Shown: positions 34,923-48,808 of the stretch, piece after piece | How positions within the stretch are numbered: the stretch's first letter is position 1 | Layout: every line of letters begins with the position of its first letter | Origin: Pseudovirgaria hyperparasitica | Taxonomy: Eukaryota; Ascomycota; Dothideomycetes; Acrospermales; Acrospermaceae | DNA: 64,000 nt | Direction of reading: 5' to 3' | NCBI RefSeq assembly: GCF_010093815.1 | Contig: NW_022985557.1 | Location: 1,287,030 to 1,351,029, forward strand | The notes under the pieces: generated by a model | Databases searched by the model: none | The model's input: the letters and a program-made list of their open reading frames with translations, nothing else | Told to the model about the DNA's origin: nothing | Made by a program: the position numbers and the translations under genes

Positions 34923-35860
34923 ATGTCGAAAGCCATTAATCTACCCCGACCTAGGCCGGGCTCTAATAATCTAGCTATATATTATTATAGTTGTTACTTT
35001 CCGTCGTATATTACTTATAGTAGTACTAAATCTATAATATACGGTACTTATATAACTAAGAAGCGTTATTACTTATAGGTATTTAAGTAAGTTCGAAGAA
35101 CTTTACGTAGATTTACTTATATCGGTATAGATTACTACTAGGCCTCTAGTAACCCCTACTAATAAGGAGCGTGGTACTACTAATCGTAACGCCTTAGAGA
35201 AGGCTTTCTATAAGCTATATATCTAAGGTAAGAGTTACGCCTAGGAGTACGATTCTAATAAGATCTATAAGGATTTATTAGAATCTACTATAGCTATTAT
35301 TACCGCGATTACTAGGTAATATCGTTTTTCTTAAATCGTTATAGATTCTTACTAATATATATTAATCTCTATAATAGTACTAAAATCTCTACTACTTCGG
35401 ACTTCTTTCTATATACCGGCGATATTAAAATTCCTAGAAAAGGTTCTAGTAAAAAGGCTAAGGTTCCTTCCTCGCGCGTGCTAAAGAGCTATAAATTTAG
35501 GGAAGATAGCTCTAATCTAGAAGTTTCTATACTAAAGGTATATGGTTCTATACCGATCGTTAAATCTTTTCGCTGATTTATATAATTCTTAGCGTGCCCA
35601 CGCCGGTCCGTCCCTCTCCGTCCCGGGTCCCGCTACTCTATAGGTTTCTATAGAGGAGTTTATAGCTATAAGGCGCGCTATATAGAATTTATAGCGTTAG
35701 AACGAAAGGCTAGAGACTTATATTATAAAGCTCTATACTATACTAAATAAGAACTAGCGAAAGGAATTAGATATAACCATCGCGGTAATTAGTACTTCTA
35801 CTCCTACTCCGACTTAATCGGTTTAGATCTACACCAATCAGTACTAATATATCTCTTTTA
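34923..35860 (+). pseudogene. Antisense accessory frame of the 228-bp-LTR gypsy family
   Basis: Opposite in orientation to pol. It begins with ATG SKAINLPRPRPGSNN, passes NALEKAFYKLYI-GKSYA-EYDSNK and ends around GDIKIPRKGSSKKAKVPSSR and ALERKARDLYYKAL. Two changes of frame between these blocks could be introns or indels. Stops inside are TAA/TAG. Copy 1 gives SLETSFYKLYKYSILYG-EYDS and copy 3 gives NALEKAFYELYT-GKGYA-EYNS at the same place, so the protein sequence, not only the DNA, appears conserved. No known domain recognised; the Lys-rich part suggests nucleic-acid binding. Confidence 0.55.
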
Positions 35861-36539
35861 TCTAGCGTTTTTAGTTTTTCGGTTTTAATTTTAAAGCGAT
35901 CTTGCTTCTTCTAGATAGATTAGTATGAGTTTATATAGATCTATATAGATCTTTATATTTTCTTTTAGCTTTCTTAATTTTATCTTTCTTTAATAATAAC
36001 TTCTTTAATCTCTTTGGTAATCTATACCGATCTATACCGATCGGCACCGATTTTCGATGTCTATTTCTCTTAGTAAATCATTTTTCTAAGTCTCTTTTTT
36101 AGTTAAATTTTTTAAAGTTCTAAGTTTGAACTTTCTAAGGAAGTTCCTTAATTCCTTAGAATGTTTTAAAGATCTATGTCTCTTTTACCTTCTTTCTTTT
36201 AGACGGCCGTCCTCGGCGCTAAACTATACTAAAAAATATTAAATCGCTATACTTTAGTATAATTCTCTATAATTCCGCGGCTTCCTTTACTAATCGCTAC
36301 TTATATACTAATATCGCTACTTTACTAATATTTATTATAGGTTCCTAAGTATCTTCGTTAGGATTATATCCTTTCTAACGAATCTTATATAGCTACGTGC
36401 TATCTTTAGCGCGTTACTAGCTAAGTATCTACTTAACTTTATAGATATCTATACCTTCTTACGTAACTACTTTATATAGTATCTATTCGGAATAATCTAG
36501 TAACGATAAGGCATGAAATGGCTCGAGAAGCGTAATATA

Positions 36540-39500
36540 GAATATATTATATATCTTTAACGTAGAAGGGAGTTATAACTCGTACGCCTAGTCATTGATT
36601 ACACGAGTAATCTTATATAGACCTATTATTATATAGTTAAGCTTCTTCTTTGGCCTAATACTACGAATATTCTTACTATTTAGTAAAACTTTGTCCCTAA
36701 TATTAAAGATTATAGGTTTTCTACCCTTATCATAGTGCGATTTACTATAATCTATAGTATCTTATAGTAACTTTATAACGCTTCTTTACGTTTAGAATAG
36801 TTCTATAGTAATTTCTATTACTTTAACGTTAGGTCGTTCTACTTTAAACTAAGTCTCTAAGAACTATATATTATGGTTCCGACCGAAGTTTACTTCGAAC
36901 GGACTTATATAGGTTAACGTATATCGGCTATTATTATACACGAATTCCGCGACATAGACTAACCTTACCTAGTTATTCTACTTATAGTTATAATATACGC
37001 GTAAATATACCTCGACTATCTAGTTCTACCGCTCCGTCTATCTATCTATTTATAGGTAGAACGTAGTACTAAGTTTCCGCTTAATTCCTAGCGTATAGTA
37101 GAAATCCTTCTAAAATTTAGACGTTATCTACGGACCTCTATCCGAAACTATACTATTTAGTATACTATAGAGCTAAACTACGTTACGGAGTAGTATATCT
37201 ATAAGATCCGGTACTTAGATCGTCTTTCTTATAGGGATGTAGTATAACATCTTTATAAATCTATCTAGAACTATAAGTAAACTATTATAAATATACCTAG
37301 AACACTTACTTAGGGGTAGATCTATAATAAAATCTATGGATAATTCCTTCTATACCTCCTTTAGTATAGGTAATAGCCTTAATTCACTATATAGTAAGTA
37401 TCTATATACTTTCGTATACTAGTAAACGTTATACGTTTTTATATAGTCTTTTATATATTTATAAAGACCCGGCTAGTCGTACGTTCTTCGGATTAAATTA
37501 ACTATTCTTATAATACCGAAGTACTCTACTAACGCGTAATCGTACTATTCCCTTAAAATATTAATTCGTAAGCCGCCTTCTAGCACGTAGAGTCGGCCTT
37601 AGAAGTAGATTACGTCCGATCGTCGTTCCTACCTTAATAACCATAGTAGATCTATAGCGCTTTCTTTTATACTTATGACTTTCTTTACTAATATATCGGA
37701 ATTCTAGGTAGATTTAATTAAGTCTTTAAGGGTTTTCTTAGTTTCTTAGACGTTTATTTAGATTACTTAATACCCGCTCTAATTCNNNNNNNNNNGATAG
37801 AGGATTAGCTTTATTCTCTCTTCTAGCTTTATATAAGATTTTAAAGTTAAATATTAATATCTACTTAGCCTAACATACTTATTAGCGATTAAGGACCTTA
37901 GTCGACATGAAGTAACGTAGATTTATATAATCCGATAATAATTCGATCTAATATATAGAGCCTTCTAAATAATATCGCTATTACTTAAAACTCTCGACGA
38001 TTATGAGTAGTTCCTAGTCGTGTATATTATAACGCGTCTCTATATCCGCCATTTTACGGGAAAAGAAGGCGACCGGGTACTATTATACCTTATCTTTCGC
38101 ATCTTTATACGGTTAACTAATAATTCTAGTAATTATAAATCCTAACGCGTTAGTTTTAACCCGAATATACTTCTTAGGATTAAAATACCTAAGAATCGGC
38201 GTAGTTATAAAGTAATTCTTTAATAATCGGAACGTATCTCGCGCTTCCGGCGTTAACTATATCTTAACCGACTTAGCTTTACGCTATACTCGCCCACCTA
38301 TAGGGATTTTACCGCCATTCTCTATAAGTTTATTAAGCGGCGCCGTAATTCGTAAGAAGTCTATAATGAATTTATAATAATAGTTCACGAAACCTATAAA
38401 CGTTCTAATTTAACGTATAGTAGTAGGTTCTAGCTATTCTATAATAGTCTTTACACGCTCTAGCTCTATTTTTAGGCCGCCATATGTTATAATAAAGCCG
38501 AGAAACCCAACTTCTTATTAGTGAAACTCGCATTTAGATAATTTTATATAGAGTTTATACTACCTTAGACGATTTAGTACCGATTTCACGTATTCTTTAT
38601 AATTCTATATGCTATTAGAGTAAATTAGTATATTATCGAGATAAACTACGTAAATCACGTTAAGTAATCCTATAAGTATAGTATTAATATATCCTTAGAA
38701 CGCTCCTAGCGTATTTATTAGCCCGAATAGTATAATAGTATACTTAAAATAACTATATCTAGTCCGAAATACGGTTTTCTACTTATCTCCATGATAAATT
38801 TAAAGCTAGTAATATATATCTTATAAATCTAGCTTTGTAAAGTACTTTACCTTTATTAATTAGTCTAAAGATTTACTAACTAGTAGTAATAGATAACGAT
38901 TCTTCTTAATTACCGTATTTAGTACCTAATAGTCGACGCATAGACGTAAACTTCTATCTTTCTTCTTTACGAAGAGAATAGATACACCGGCCGATAACGT
39001 ACTATAACGTATCTAGCCTCTTTCGAGGTATTCTTTAATATATTTATAAAGAACTTTAAGTTCTAGTCTTAAAAGTAGGTAAAGTAGGCTATAAGGGACG
39101 TCTACTCCCTCTTCGAGCTCGATCTTTAGCTTATATAGCCCGTGATTAGGGAGAAGTAACGCATCTCCTACCGAAAACACATCCGTATACTACGAATATA
39201 CGTCGGGTAGCGTGTCTTCGCCCCGATTATTACTATTATCCTTGTCTTTATTAATAATCGATAAGGATATAAGATAGATTAGCGATAATCGGGTCCGCAC
39301 GGCGAGGTTCCATGCCTCCTTACTAATAGTTATAACTTACTAGTATAATTTACTACGGTATCGTCGGAATATTAATATCTCCTTCTAAAAATCAAGGATA
39401 GAGTTTAGGCGTCTAAGCTAAGGCATCCCTAGAATTATATTCTATTAGCTAATATTAGCCACGATAAATTTATTAGACATCTACTATTTTATTATCTTCG

Positions 39501-41050
39501 AGTTATAAACTTCGTAATTCGTTATAGCTTTACCTAAAGTTCTAACTTTATATCCATTAACTACGATAGTTCGGCTAACTTTACTAAGATCGTATAATAA
39601 TCTATACTCCTTTATAAGAATTAATAAAATATAGTTATCTTCTATACTAGTATCCACGAGGGCCTATATAGTTTTATTACCATTTACTATAGATAATAAT
39701 ACTTTTAGTAATATTAGGTCTTTACTCGCCGGAAGACGCTATAGCTCCTCCTAAGTATATATAATTTAGCTAAGGACGCGGTTAGGTCTCGTGTACTAGC
39801 CTATTCTTTTTTCGGATTCTTATAGTTAGGCGAAATATATTCTATTTCTCTATACTTATAGTAACGAAGTATACTATAATCCTACTATTTTATAATAGGC
39901 GTTATATTTAAGTCTATACCTTATCCTTTTCCGCGTTAAGAAGCACCGCCTTAATTATTTCGGTATCCTCTTAACGCGTTTCTACCCTGATTTACGCTCT
40001 TCTAGCGCTAATCGCGGTAAGGTTACTCTTAATCGAACGTATTCGATCGACCTCGTTTCTAACCCGTATAGGGTTCGTTAGTTTTACCTAGAGAGCCGCG
40101 TTCCTTAAGGATATAGTAGTATTTATTAGCTTTCTCCTCTAATTTATATAGATAGTTAAAACTTAATAATATTATTCCTAGTCTTTCGCGGATTAACGGA
40201 AGTAGTACTTCGTAAAACTAGAATATACGAATATTTTTCTATAGCGTAGGGATATTATTCTATAGGTTTTAGAGGTATTATAGTAGTTAAGTAGATATCT
40301 AGTTCGGTCGTTATGCCACGCTTCTTAACATAGATAGTACCTTTCTTTCACGTTCTCTATCCGTTCCGAGGGTGTTTAGTATAAATATAGCTAAATATTT
40401 CTAGGTTATCGTAGATAGTAGCTATACTTCCTTCTATCTATCCTATTAATCGCGGGATTATAAGTCTAGGTATCGTTCTCCGAACGAAATACGTTATACT
40501 TTAGTAGAAAAGAGTAGAGGGTTATCAAGGAAGTACTTTTCGTAGTCTCTCTTCTAGTCTTTCTACTCCTTTTAGTTCTTCCCTATAAATATAGTTAGGT
40601 CTTTAGGTTTTAGTATACCTAGGGAAGGAGTAGGGTAAATCGGTAACGAAGCGGCCGGGTATACGGTAGATTATCGTAACTCTAATAGTAGGTAAACTAA
40701 TTCCGCCTGAATTAGTATAGGAAGTCGTCCATCTACTATCGTTCGGCGTAGTTCTTTAAGAGACTTCTTAAGTTCTCATCTCTTTATAAGGAGTTTCGCG
40801 CGTTCTATCTATTCTTTAAGGGTTTAAATCTCTTAAGTCTAATTCGCGACGTATTCGTAAAGTTCGGCGATGGTTTATTATAATACCTCGCGTGGCTCCG
40901 CCACGACTCATCATCCGGCTTTATATTATTAGAAGTTACTCGGCGTCTCTACCATTTCTTCGTCTAAAAGCTCTGTGATTTAGTCTAACATTTCTACTTC
41001 TCGGTTAGAAATGGCCGGGATTAATACTAATTATAGAGGATCCCTATTAT
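36540..41050 (-). pseudogene. gag-pol of the complete Ty3/gypsy element, RIP-inactivated
   Basis: Minus-strand coding region read through its stops. Reverse transcriptase shows KVLYKARF...LNLSWR (KYFTKLD region) and the VYLDN box; a TNKKLGFSA block follows. Integrase shows FAYNNSRYTLTYISPFEVNF and NHNIQFLETQ in the expected order after the D-D-E region. The 10-N gap at 37,786 falls between reverse transcriptase/RNase H and integrase. The boundaries are approximate because every frame is interrupted by TAG/TAA. Confidence 0.85.
37786..37795. other. Assembly gap of 10 N
   Basis: Placeholder gap inside the complete gypsy element. The corresponding part of truncated copy 1 (29,779-29,919) is 141 nt, so the true missing length is probably close to that. 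Confidence 0.9.
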
Positions 41051-41148
41051 TTAATATAGTATTACTTATCCCTATAGTGGATCATATCGACCTTCTCGGT
41101 TCTAGTTAGACTATCTTAACTATAGTACTATATAGGGAGTAATTCGAA

Positions 41149-41376
41149 TGTAAGAATAGGGTTATTAGATAGTAGTGTAGTTAGATAGAATAATAGGGTG
41201 TATTCTATTATAGAATAAATTACTACTTAACCCTTTTAGTAGGAATCTAAGAGTATATATATAAAGGGACGCCGATCTATCTAGCACGTGACTATTTACC
41301 GCCCTTCACGTCACCTTCTAACCCTGTTAGCTAAGGTACGTGCAGGTCGGGTCCTACCTAAGGCTAAGTCCTAACA
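41149..41376. repeat. 228-bp LTR, right LTR of complete element
   Basis: Starts TGTAAGAATAGGG and ends CCTAACA, with the TG...CA ends intact here. It is the 5' LTR with respect to pol. Confidence 0.92.
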
Positions 41377-41381
41377 ATTAC
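41377..41381. repeat. Target-site duplication ATTAC, right copy
   Basis: Matches 34,119-34,123 on the other side of the complete gypsy element. Confidence 0.85.
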
Positions 41382-44300
41382 TATATACCGTTACCTAGTA
41401 TTTAATAATTAGTTTATAATTACGCCTAATTTAAATATAGCGCTAATTATAGATAGCTATTACCATCTACTTATTTATAATAGTAAGTAGGTATATATCT
41501 TTTCTACGGTTGAAGCGGTTAAGTTCCTTTAGAAATAGTTCTAACTATTTAATAGATATTACTAGGTATATTTTCTATATCTCTAGTAGCTCTAGTTTAT
41601 ACACCTAATAATCTACTATACGTTTAATTAGTACTAGTCCGACTTACTATTAGCTAAGCTTATAATAAGTACCTAGAATCTTATACCCTTTATATAGTTA
41701 AATATAGATCTAGTTACCGGAAGCGAGGTCTAGTAGAGATATATAGCGCCTATTAAAACGCTTCTTTATACGCGTCTAGGTAAATACTAGCGCGTCTAAC
41801 GTCTCTTTCTAGTTTATATTACGCTTTTAGGCATAATTATTTACTTCTATTAAACTAGTCTTCTTAAATAGGGTGCCTTTAGATAGTTAGAAGCTATATA
41901 CTATCTTATTTAGAGATTTTTATATCGAGGCGTTTATTAAATTATTTATAAGCCGCTAGACTAATAGAATATAGGTTATCTAATCTATAGCCGGCGATAT
42001 TAAAATAAGAAAACATAGAGTAATCTCTACCGTTTAGTTTATACGTTTACTTTAACTATTACTCTATTTATAATAAGTAGTTAATACTAGGATTTTAGTA
42101 CTAATACCCTTAAAAATTCCTTTCTAAAATAACGATAGGAATTTTCGGTCCCTATTATGAATAATTATAACTAGAACTCTCTATTCTAGTAGTATACTCC
42201 TTCTAAACGTAGTTACCTATTACGTGGCGGTCTAGTTATTCCGGCCTAGAACGAGGTAGATTCGCTTAGTAAACTTATCTATTATAGTAAGTAGCGCGTT
42301 AAGCCTATTCTATATTAGTAGTCCGATAATAAAGTCTATTATAACTATATAAAATAGTATTAGTGGTAACTAGACTAGCTTTAATTTACTATACGGTGTA
42401 TATCTTTATATTTAGTAAATTTTATAGATAGAATAGTACTAAATATAGTACTTTAGACGCTTTATAAGCTAATAAATAAAGTAGCCTATATGAATTTAAT
42501 TGTATACTTGGAAAAAACCTATATAAGTACTTTTATTATGGAATTAAGTAAAAATATCTCTATTAAGTGATTTTAGTATATAGATCTAATATTGTCTATC
42601 GAGTTAATCGATATAATAAATTATACTATTAGTAAATTAAAAAGGAATTAGTTGGGTAACATTATTATTCTAGTCTAGTACTATAGCTTTTATACTTATC
42701 TAGTGCTTATTATTATTATATACGTTAGCTAGTTACCTTGTAAATTTTAGATTAATTTTAACTATTATAATATTAAATATTAAGAGCTCCTTAAGGACGT
42801 CTAAGTCTCTTAGCTAGGCTCTATTATAGATCTAATAGAGCCGAGAAAGAGCGTTAGGTACTACGTACTCTTTACCTAGTCTATATTTAAGTTCTAGGTT
42901 AAACTATAATAGATACTATAAGGCCCGTACTAGTTAGAGATTTAGCTTATTAACTAATAAGCTTATAAGTACTATCTACTAAATAATACTCGGAGTAGCT
43001 ACGTAGTTAGTAATAATAATTATTAGTTAGTCTAAACCGTTAACTATATAGCGTATTTAGTATATAGTCTATATAACTACTACTACTTTAAGCTCTATTA
43101 GCTAGTACTACGACTTAGCTATAGAGAGTTCTTTACTAAGGTATAGAATAGACTTAATATCTAATTATCTAATCTTTATAATATTATCTACTTCTCCTTT
43201 AATATAGTAAGCGAAGACTCTAAAGCTATACTTTAATACGTTAATGTCTACGTAGAGCCGTCGTTTTAGATTATAGTAGATAAGCTTAGTCTTATCTATA
43301 AAGGCGGCCTAAATACCCTCCTAGAACGCTAGTAGCTAGTCTATCCGAGTAATCTTTATTTATTTATAGTATACTATATATATATATCCCGCTAAAGGTA
43401 CTTCTTTAAGAAGGCGCGTTTTCTCTATCTATAGATTCTAGGTAAGTTAAGCGTAATATAGTATATATTACTATAACTAACCGGTTAGTCTAAGGTAGTA
43501 TTCGAGCTTATCGAGCGTATTAGAATACTAAAGATTATATATAGCTACTAATTTCTCGGCTATAGTAGAGAGTCTATAAGCGTCGACCTTCTAACTAAGT
43601 AGGGTAATAGATAGATATCCTAAGTAATACTTTTTACCTTTAAGTATTAAGTTTCTTACTTATAGTATAGTAAATATCTACTAAAGGTAGTTAAGATACT
43701 TATTAAGTTCCTTACTAAAAATAGAAATATTATTAATATATACTATAGTAAACGCCTTGTATCTAGCTTTGCGTAAGATCTTATTAATCTACCTCTATAT
43801 ATATAGTAGAGAGTTATAGAAACCTATTAGAATAATATTTAACTACTTCTAGCCTTAGTATAATATAAACGTTAGTTTATAATAGTCTTTCTTAGTAACC
43901 AGCTACTAGTAGAAGAAGCTAGCTATATTAATGATAGATATAAACTTCTTTCTAGCCGTACGTTAGATAATATCGCCCTAGAGTAGTAACGGGTAGAAGT
44001 TCTTAATACTAATTTTATTTAGACCTCTTATATCTCTAACTACCTAACTAGCGTCTTTATATAATATCTAGATAAGTAATTTTACTATAGAGTATATAAT
44101 AAATATTAGAAAACTAAATAGTATTAACTATATTAGATATTCTATACGACCTTATATATAAAGCTTATTATATATCTTATTAATAATAGCCTTACCGCTC
44201 GCCCCTAACGGGTAGATATAGTAGCTTAGCTTTATACCGGCCGTTTTCTAGTTACTTACTAGGGGAATATATATCTAATTCTTCTCTAGGATATTTACGA

Positions 44301-45190
44301 GTCTAGTATTATAAAATAAGCTAGCGTGACTTTAGATAATATTATTAAACTTCTAGATAGTTACTTTATCTTTAGCGTAAATTTTTACCCTAAACGCGCC
44401 TATCTATTTAACTTTATTAAGCTAAGTAAGCTTTATAGATAATCTCTCTATACTATCTAAAGGGACTACTTTAGCCTAAAATATATAGAGGGTATCTATT
44501 TCGTCTATTAATATACTAAGTCTTATATTTTTATTTATATATACCAATCTAAATCTATAGTTTATAATAAATATATACGCTATATTTTAGTTGGTAAGAT
44601 ATATATAGACGCCTCCGCCTTAACTAAGCCTTATACTTATATATATTAGGGTAAATATATAATCTTCTATAGCTAACTCGTACTAGTAATAGATTATAAT
44701 TAGAACTAGTATAAGTATTTATAGCTAGAGAATAGTATACTATAAAATAGTTACTCCCCGGCGCACTACTAGTTAAATAGTAGTAGTAAAGGTTAGTATA
44801 GTAACCCTACTATATATACTAATAGTTATTATATACGTACTTATATAGATATCTATCTTTTAAGATACTATAACGTCCGTTCTAAGAAGGAGACCTATCT
44901 ATAGATAGTTAAGAATATATATCTTATATATTACTTTTATAGTTATAGTAGTTAAACTATTAGACGTTTAGCCTAGAAGGAATAGTATAATAACTATAAA
45001 TTTACTTAACTTTATAGACTTAACTCCCTCTACTCCCTAAATAGAAATAGCTAGTTAGATAAGTATTTAGGTATTAGGGTTCTACTATTTAAGAAAAGCT
45101 TAGTCGATTAGTATTACTACGCTTTCTATATCTAGGTAGATACGTTCGATAGAGCCGTTAAGACTAAGTAAGGCCTTAACTTAGATATAG
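41382..45190 (-). mobile_element. Second Ty3/gypsy element, pol part, interrupted on both sides by later insertions
   Basis: Minus-strand translation gives reverse transcriptase (about 44,000-43,600) with ISFF-Q-LVTKKDYYKLTF, NKILRKARYKAFTIVYINNI (YIDD before RIP) and LKGKKYYLGY, then integrase (about 42,300-41,950) with HNRDRKFLSLF, TAYH/TTYYK and INQTVEI. Pol of this type is distinct from that of the 228-bp-LTR family. The 41,382 end continues to the left of the ATTAC site (34,118). The 45,190 end continues at 56,631, after removal of the 11.4-kb element. RIP stops throughout. Confidence 0.8.
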
Positions 45191-45560
45191 TGTAGAAGGC
45201 CGCTCCTGTAGCCCTATATGTATGTGTCCCTAGCTCGATTACATGGCTTCATTGTATATTTAAGGAGGGCGTTTTCCTTGGTCATTCTGCTCGGCGCTCC
45301 CCCCATCACTAATATTCGACTATTCGATCTTTCCTTACGTTTATGGGCCTCTATAGGTATTGATTATTAGGCTTAGCTATTGAAGAATTAATTAAGAGTA
45401 TTATATAGACCCGTCCTATCGTAAAAGAGAACTAATAAGAAGTCGTGCGTTTAAAGAGAACTCATAATACCTAGGAGAGATACTTGTAAGTTCGTCGCGA
45501 CTACTATACTAGGAATATAGCCATTTATAAAAGGGATACACGTGGCGATAGCTTACTATA
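45191..45560. repeat. 370-bp LTR, left
   Basis: Starts TGTAGAAGGCCGCTCCTGTA and ends CTTACTATA. Differences from the right LTR are mostly C/T and G/A, as expected from RIP. Confidence 0.9.
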
Positions 45561-46064
45561 ATTTTAGAGGTCGTACCTAGACTACGAACTTATAGGGGGA
45601 GATTAGAACTCCGAAACTAGCTTAGGGGAAGTATATGGCGTGCCTAATAAGGTAGTCTAGACTTACTAGATCGAAGCCACGAGTCCGGAAAACAGGGAGT
45701 CCGGAGTCGCTAGGGGCTAGCCTCTTAAAAGTAGCCGTAAAAAGCATGCGCATGCTAATACGGGTGATAGCGCGACTCGAAAATGTCTTAGGGGAATAGG
45801 ATATAAAACAGGGCTAGATGAAGTAGTAAAGAAGAGTTTAAAAACGATAAATATAACCTGTTTAGTACTACTATAGCTATTATTTATAAACACGGCCACA
45901 CGAGTATACTACTTTAGGAACGCCTTACACGAAGATAATAATATAAGTAGAATACCGTGAACCTTATATCAATAAAGACGATAGTAATAGTTTACCTTAT
46001 AAAGGGATTAGTTAATATAGAGAAGGGATGATAGGTGTTATAGGTAGACGCATTAGGCCAACCT

Positions 46065-46089
46065 TTAGTTAAGGTAATCCCTTAACTAA
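46065..46089. repeat. Short relative of the dispersed palindrome
   Basis: TTAGTTAAGG, 5-nt spacer TAATC, CCTTAACTAA: perfect 10-bp arms, same arm sequence as the 33-bp palindromes. Lies inside the Gag N-terminus. Confidence 0.6.
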
Positions 46090-48775
46090 TAACCTTACCC
46101 CTAGCGTCTCTACTAGTATACTTACTACTAGTAATAGTATAATAGGAGCTTAAAATAACGACCTAGTAACTCGTAGAGAGATACTTAACTTCTTCGTAGT
46201 ATTTGCGCGATAAGGAAGGATAGTATCTCTACCTACCCTAGCCCCCGAGCGCTTTAAAGGAATAAACATTACGGCCTTCCTTCGGAAGTATAAGGATATA
46301 TATATAAACTACGAAGTTCCGCCTAATAAGAAGATAACCTCTCTACCGTTATACTACGAGGACCATCTCCGTCCTACTATTAAAGGAATAAGTAGGTTTT
46401 AGAAATAGTAGTAGGCTATACTATATAAAGAATTATTAAAGGAATTCTCTCTATTTAACTCTACCCTTAAGGAAGGCACCATCCACTTTATCCGAAAATA
46501 CGTGGAAATGGTTAAAGTAGACCTATCCTACTCTCTCTCTATATACTACTCCCGGTATCGTGTTATCACGGAGAAACTTACGGCTAAAGGAAGCCTAAGC
46601 TTATATTCGCGAATAGAGCTCTTCCTAGAAGGGCTGCCTAATAGTCTTAAGGCTCGGGCTATAGAGAAATGTTAACTCACGATGGAAGTACATAGTTATA
46701 ACTAGGTAATTATCTATGGCTTCGTATTATAAAAGGCTAGAGCACTTAAGGAACTAGCTCGTATTAATAAGTACTTAGCCGCATAAGAGCTAGCTATAGC
46801 CATATACTATAAATTAAAGATAGAGAGTAAGAAGACCGGCTTAGAAGAGTAGTTACATGAAGAAAGAAGAACTAATAAATTTAACTACCCCTCTCTAGTC
46901 GTAGTACACGTTACGCTAGAATCGGATAAGTTTAACGAGATAGTAGAGAGATTTAGTAAACTAGACCTTACGTTAATTAAGATGAAGTCCTACTTTATCT
47001 CTAATCCCTTATTTCTATCCCTTAAGAAGTACGAACCTAAGCTACTTTCGGCTATTATTAACTAGTAGACGCGAAGGCTAAATCTTTTAGTATATCCCTA
47101 AGTACGAGGCATGCCTATAGAACTAACGTAAGTTTATCCATAGAATTATATATAGAATAGAGAATACGTCTCTACCCGAGACTCCTAAGGGGGCGTTATA
47201 GCCTAGGATAGGCCTCAAAGACCGATTATATATATTACATGCGGAGAAGATTACCTAATATATAGATATCCGGAGATAGTAGAATATATTAGAGACGGAT
47301 TACTAAATATTAACGGGGTGCGAGTGTTCTAAGGGCGTTTCGGGGCGAACGGAGAAGAAATCCTATTACTACCCTCCTCGGCAGGGCTATAAGCTACTCT
47401 ATAAGCTATCCGGAACTATATAGTAACGGTTTAAAACGGTCTAAGCTAGTACGGAGGAGGAGTAAAGGTTTCTATATCTATAGTAAATATTAACGCTTTA
47501 TAGGGAGTGCCGGTATATAGTATTAGTATAAAACCTATAAAGGGTCTCTACTAGGCCTCGGCGGATAGCGATTCGGAAGAAGAAGTTACGTCGCCCGAGA
47601 GTAAGAAAGATAGATATATAGAATTCCACGAACGCTTTAACGTGGCTAGTAATAGATATATCCGTAAGGAGATGGCCCTAGAAGAGCCCGCTATACTTAT
47701 AATATCTAGAAGGGGGATTACGAAGAGTATATCTAATCGTACTAAGAAAAGAAAGATCGCCTATCTCTGCGGAATGCGTGAAGGGTAATATATAAGGATT
47801 ATTAAGGAATAGAAGGACGGTAAGAAGAGTAGCGACTAGAGAACGTCTAAATAAGAGCTAACGGCGCTAGAGGATAAGATAGATAAAGGGGATAGCCTAA
47901 ATCCTAGTTAAAAGGCACGTATCTAAGGCGTTAAGCTTAATAACTATCTACGCGAAGGATAGCGGCTAAGTATAGAAGCTAGTAAAGCATGGCTGGTGCG
48001 CGTTCTAGAGATAACTATAAACATTACTATTAGCGAACTATTAAGCCTTAATAGCGACTTACGTCGTGCGGTATTTAAGAAGGGCGCCCCCGACTTTATA
48101 GCTAGAGAGGTCTACGAGGCTTAAGAAGAGAGAGCCGAGAAGAAAGGAAGAAACGACTATACTATAGCTTCTAAGATAAATAAACTTAACGTATTAGTAC
48201 CTCTCTATGCTATAGGGACGGCCATTATATAATAAGATATTAATTAGCTTAAGGAAGGGATAGTAAGGCTAGTGGCCGAGTGTCTAAGGTACTCCGTGGA
48301 AGTTAGTTCTAAAAGGGCGACTAGTATAGCACTATTCGATAGTAGCGTATAGATAAATAGTATTCGACTAGATGCTACGAGGCGTCTCGGGCTAGCGATA
48401 TCTTTACTTCTACTATATATAAAGAACTTAAGTTTAGTTAGCGCTACTTAGTATAGTACTCTATTCGTGGGAATAGTATAGTAATACCCTATCCGTATAG
48501 GTTAGATCGTTACGGCTACTTCGATATTCGTATATAGCGAACTTAATTATAACCTTATCCTAGGGGAGCTATATACTAGATAGGCCTTACTTACGGTATA
48601 GAGGTTAGCCTCTAGGTAAGTACTCTTAATAGTCTACTCCGTATATAGATAAGAACGTATAACCTTTAAAACTAGTCCGGATAAGTATATTCTAGTCTTA
48701 GAGAAGGAGGGTAACTCCGTGGCTAGAGACTAACTATATAGCGGAGTATGTCGCCGGAAGCCGGAGTTAAGCCGG

Positions 48776-48808
48776 ATTATTAGTTAATGGCTACCCTTAA
48801 CTAATAAT
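48776..48808. repeat. 33-bp palindrome, copy in Gag-Pol
   Basis: Arms ATTATTAGTTAATGG and CCCTTAACTAATAAT around CTA, one mismatch. It lies within the Gag-Pol frame and adds exactly 11 codons, so the phase is kept. Confidence 0.75.

Larger units (their letters stand above)
34124..41376 (-). mobile_element. Complete Ty3/gypsy retrotransposon, 228-bp LTRs, RIP-inactivated (copy 2)
   Basis: Flanked by 228-bp LTRs (34,124-34,351 and 41,149-41,376) and a 5-bp ATTAC duplication, 7,253 bp as assembled with one 10-N gap. On the minus strand the order is gag, protease, reverse transcriptase (about 39,000-38,300, with VYLDNILIYS near 38,640, YLDD before RIP), RNase H, then integrase (about 37,500-36,600, with DRGPQ and a H/YxQxDxQxE-type block) and an LLEP ending near 36,540. 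This order is that of Ty3/gypsy. All coding parts are full of TAA/TAG stops, so it is dead. Between integrase and the left LTR lie 2.2 kb with an antisense frame. It inserted into another gypsy element. Confidence 0.92.

Noticed and set aside
45717-45899. 60-codon minus-strand frame in the 11.4-kb element
   Set aside because: Lies just after the left LTR, in the untranslated leader; no motif and opposite to the element's genes.
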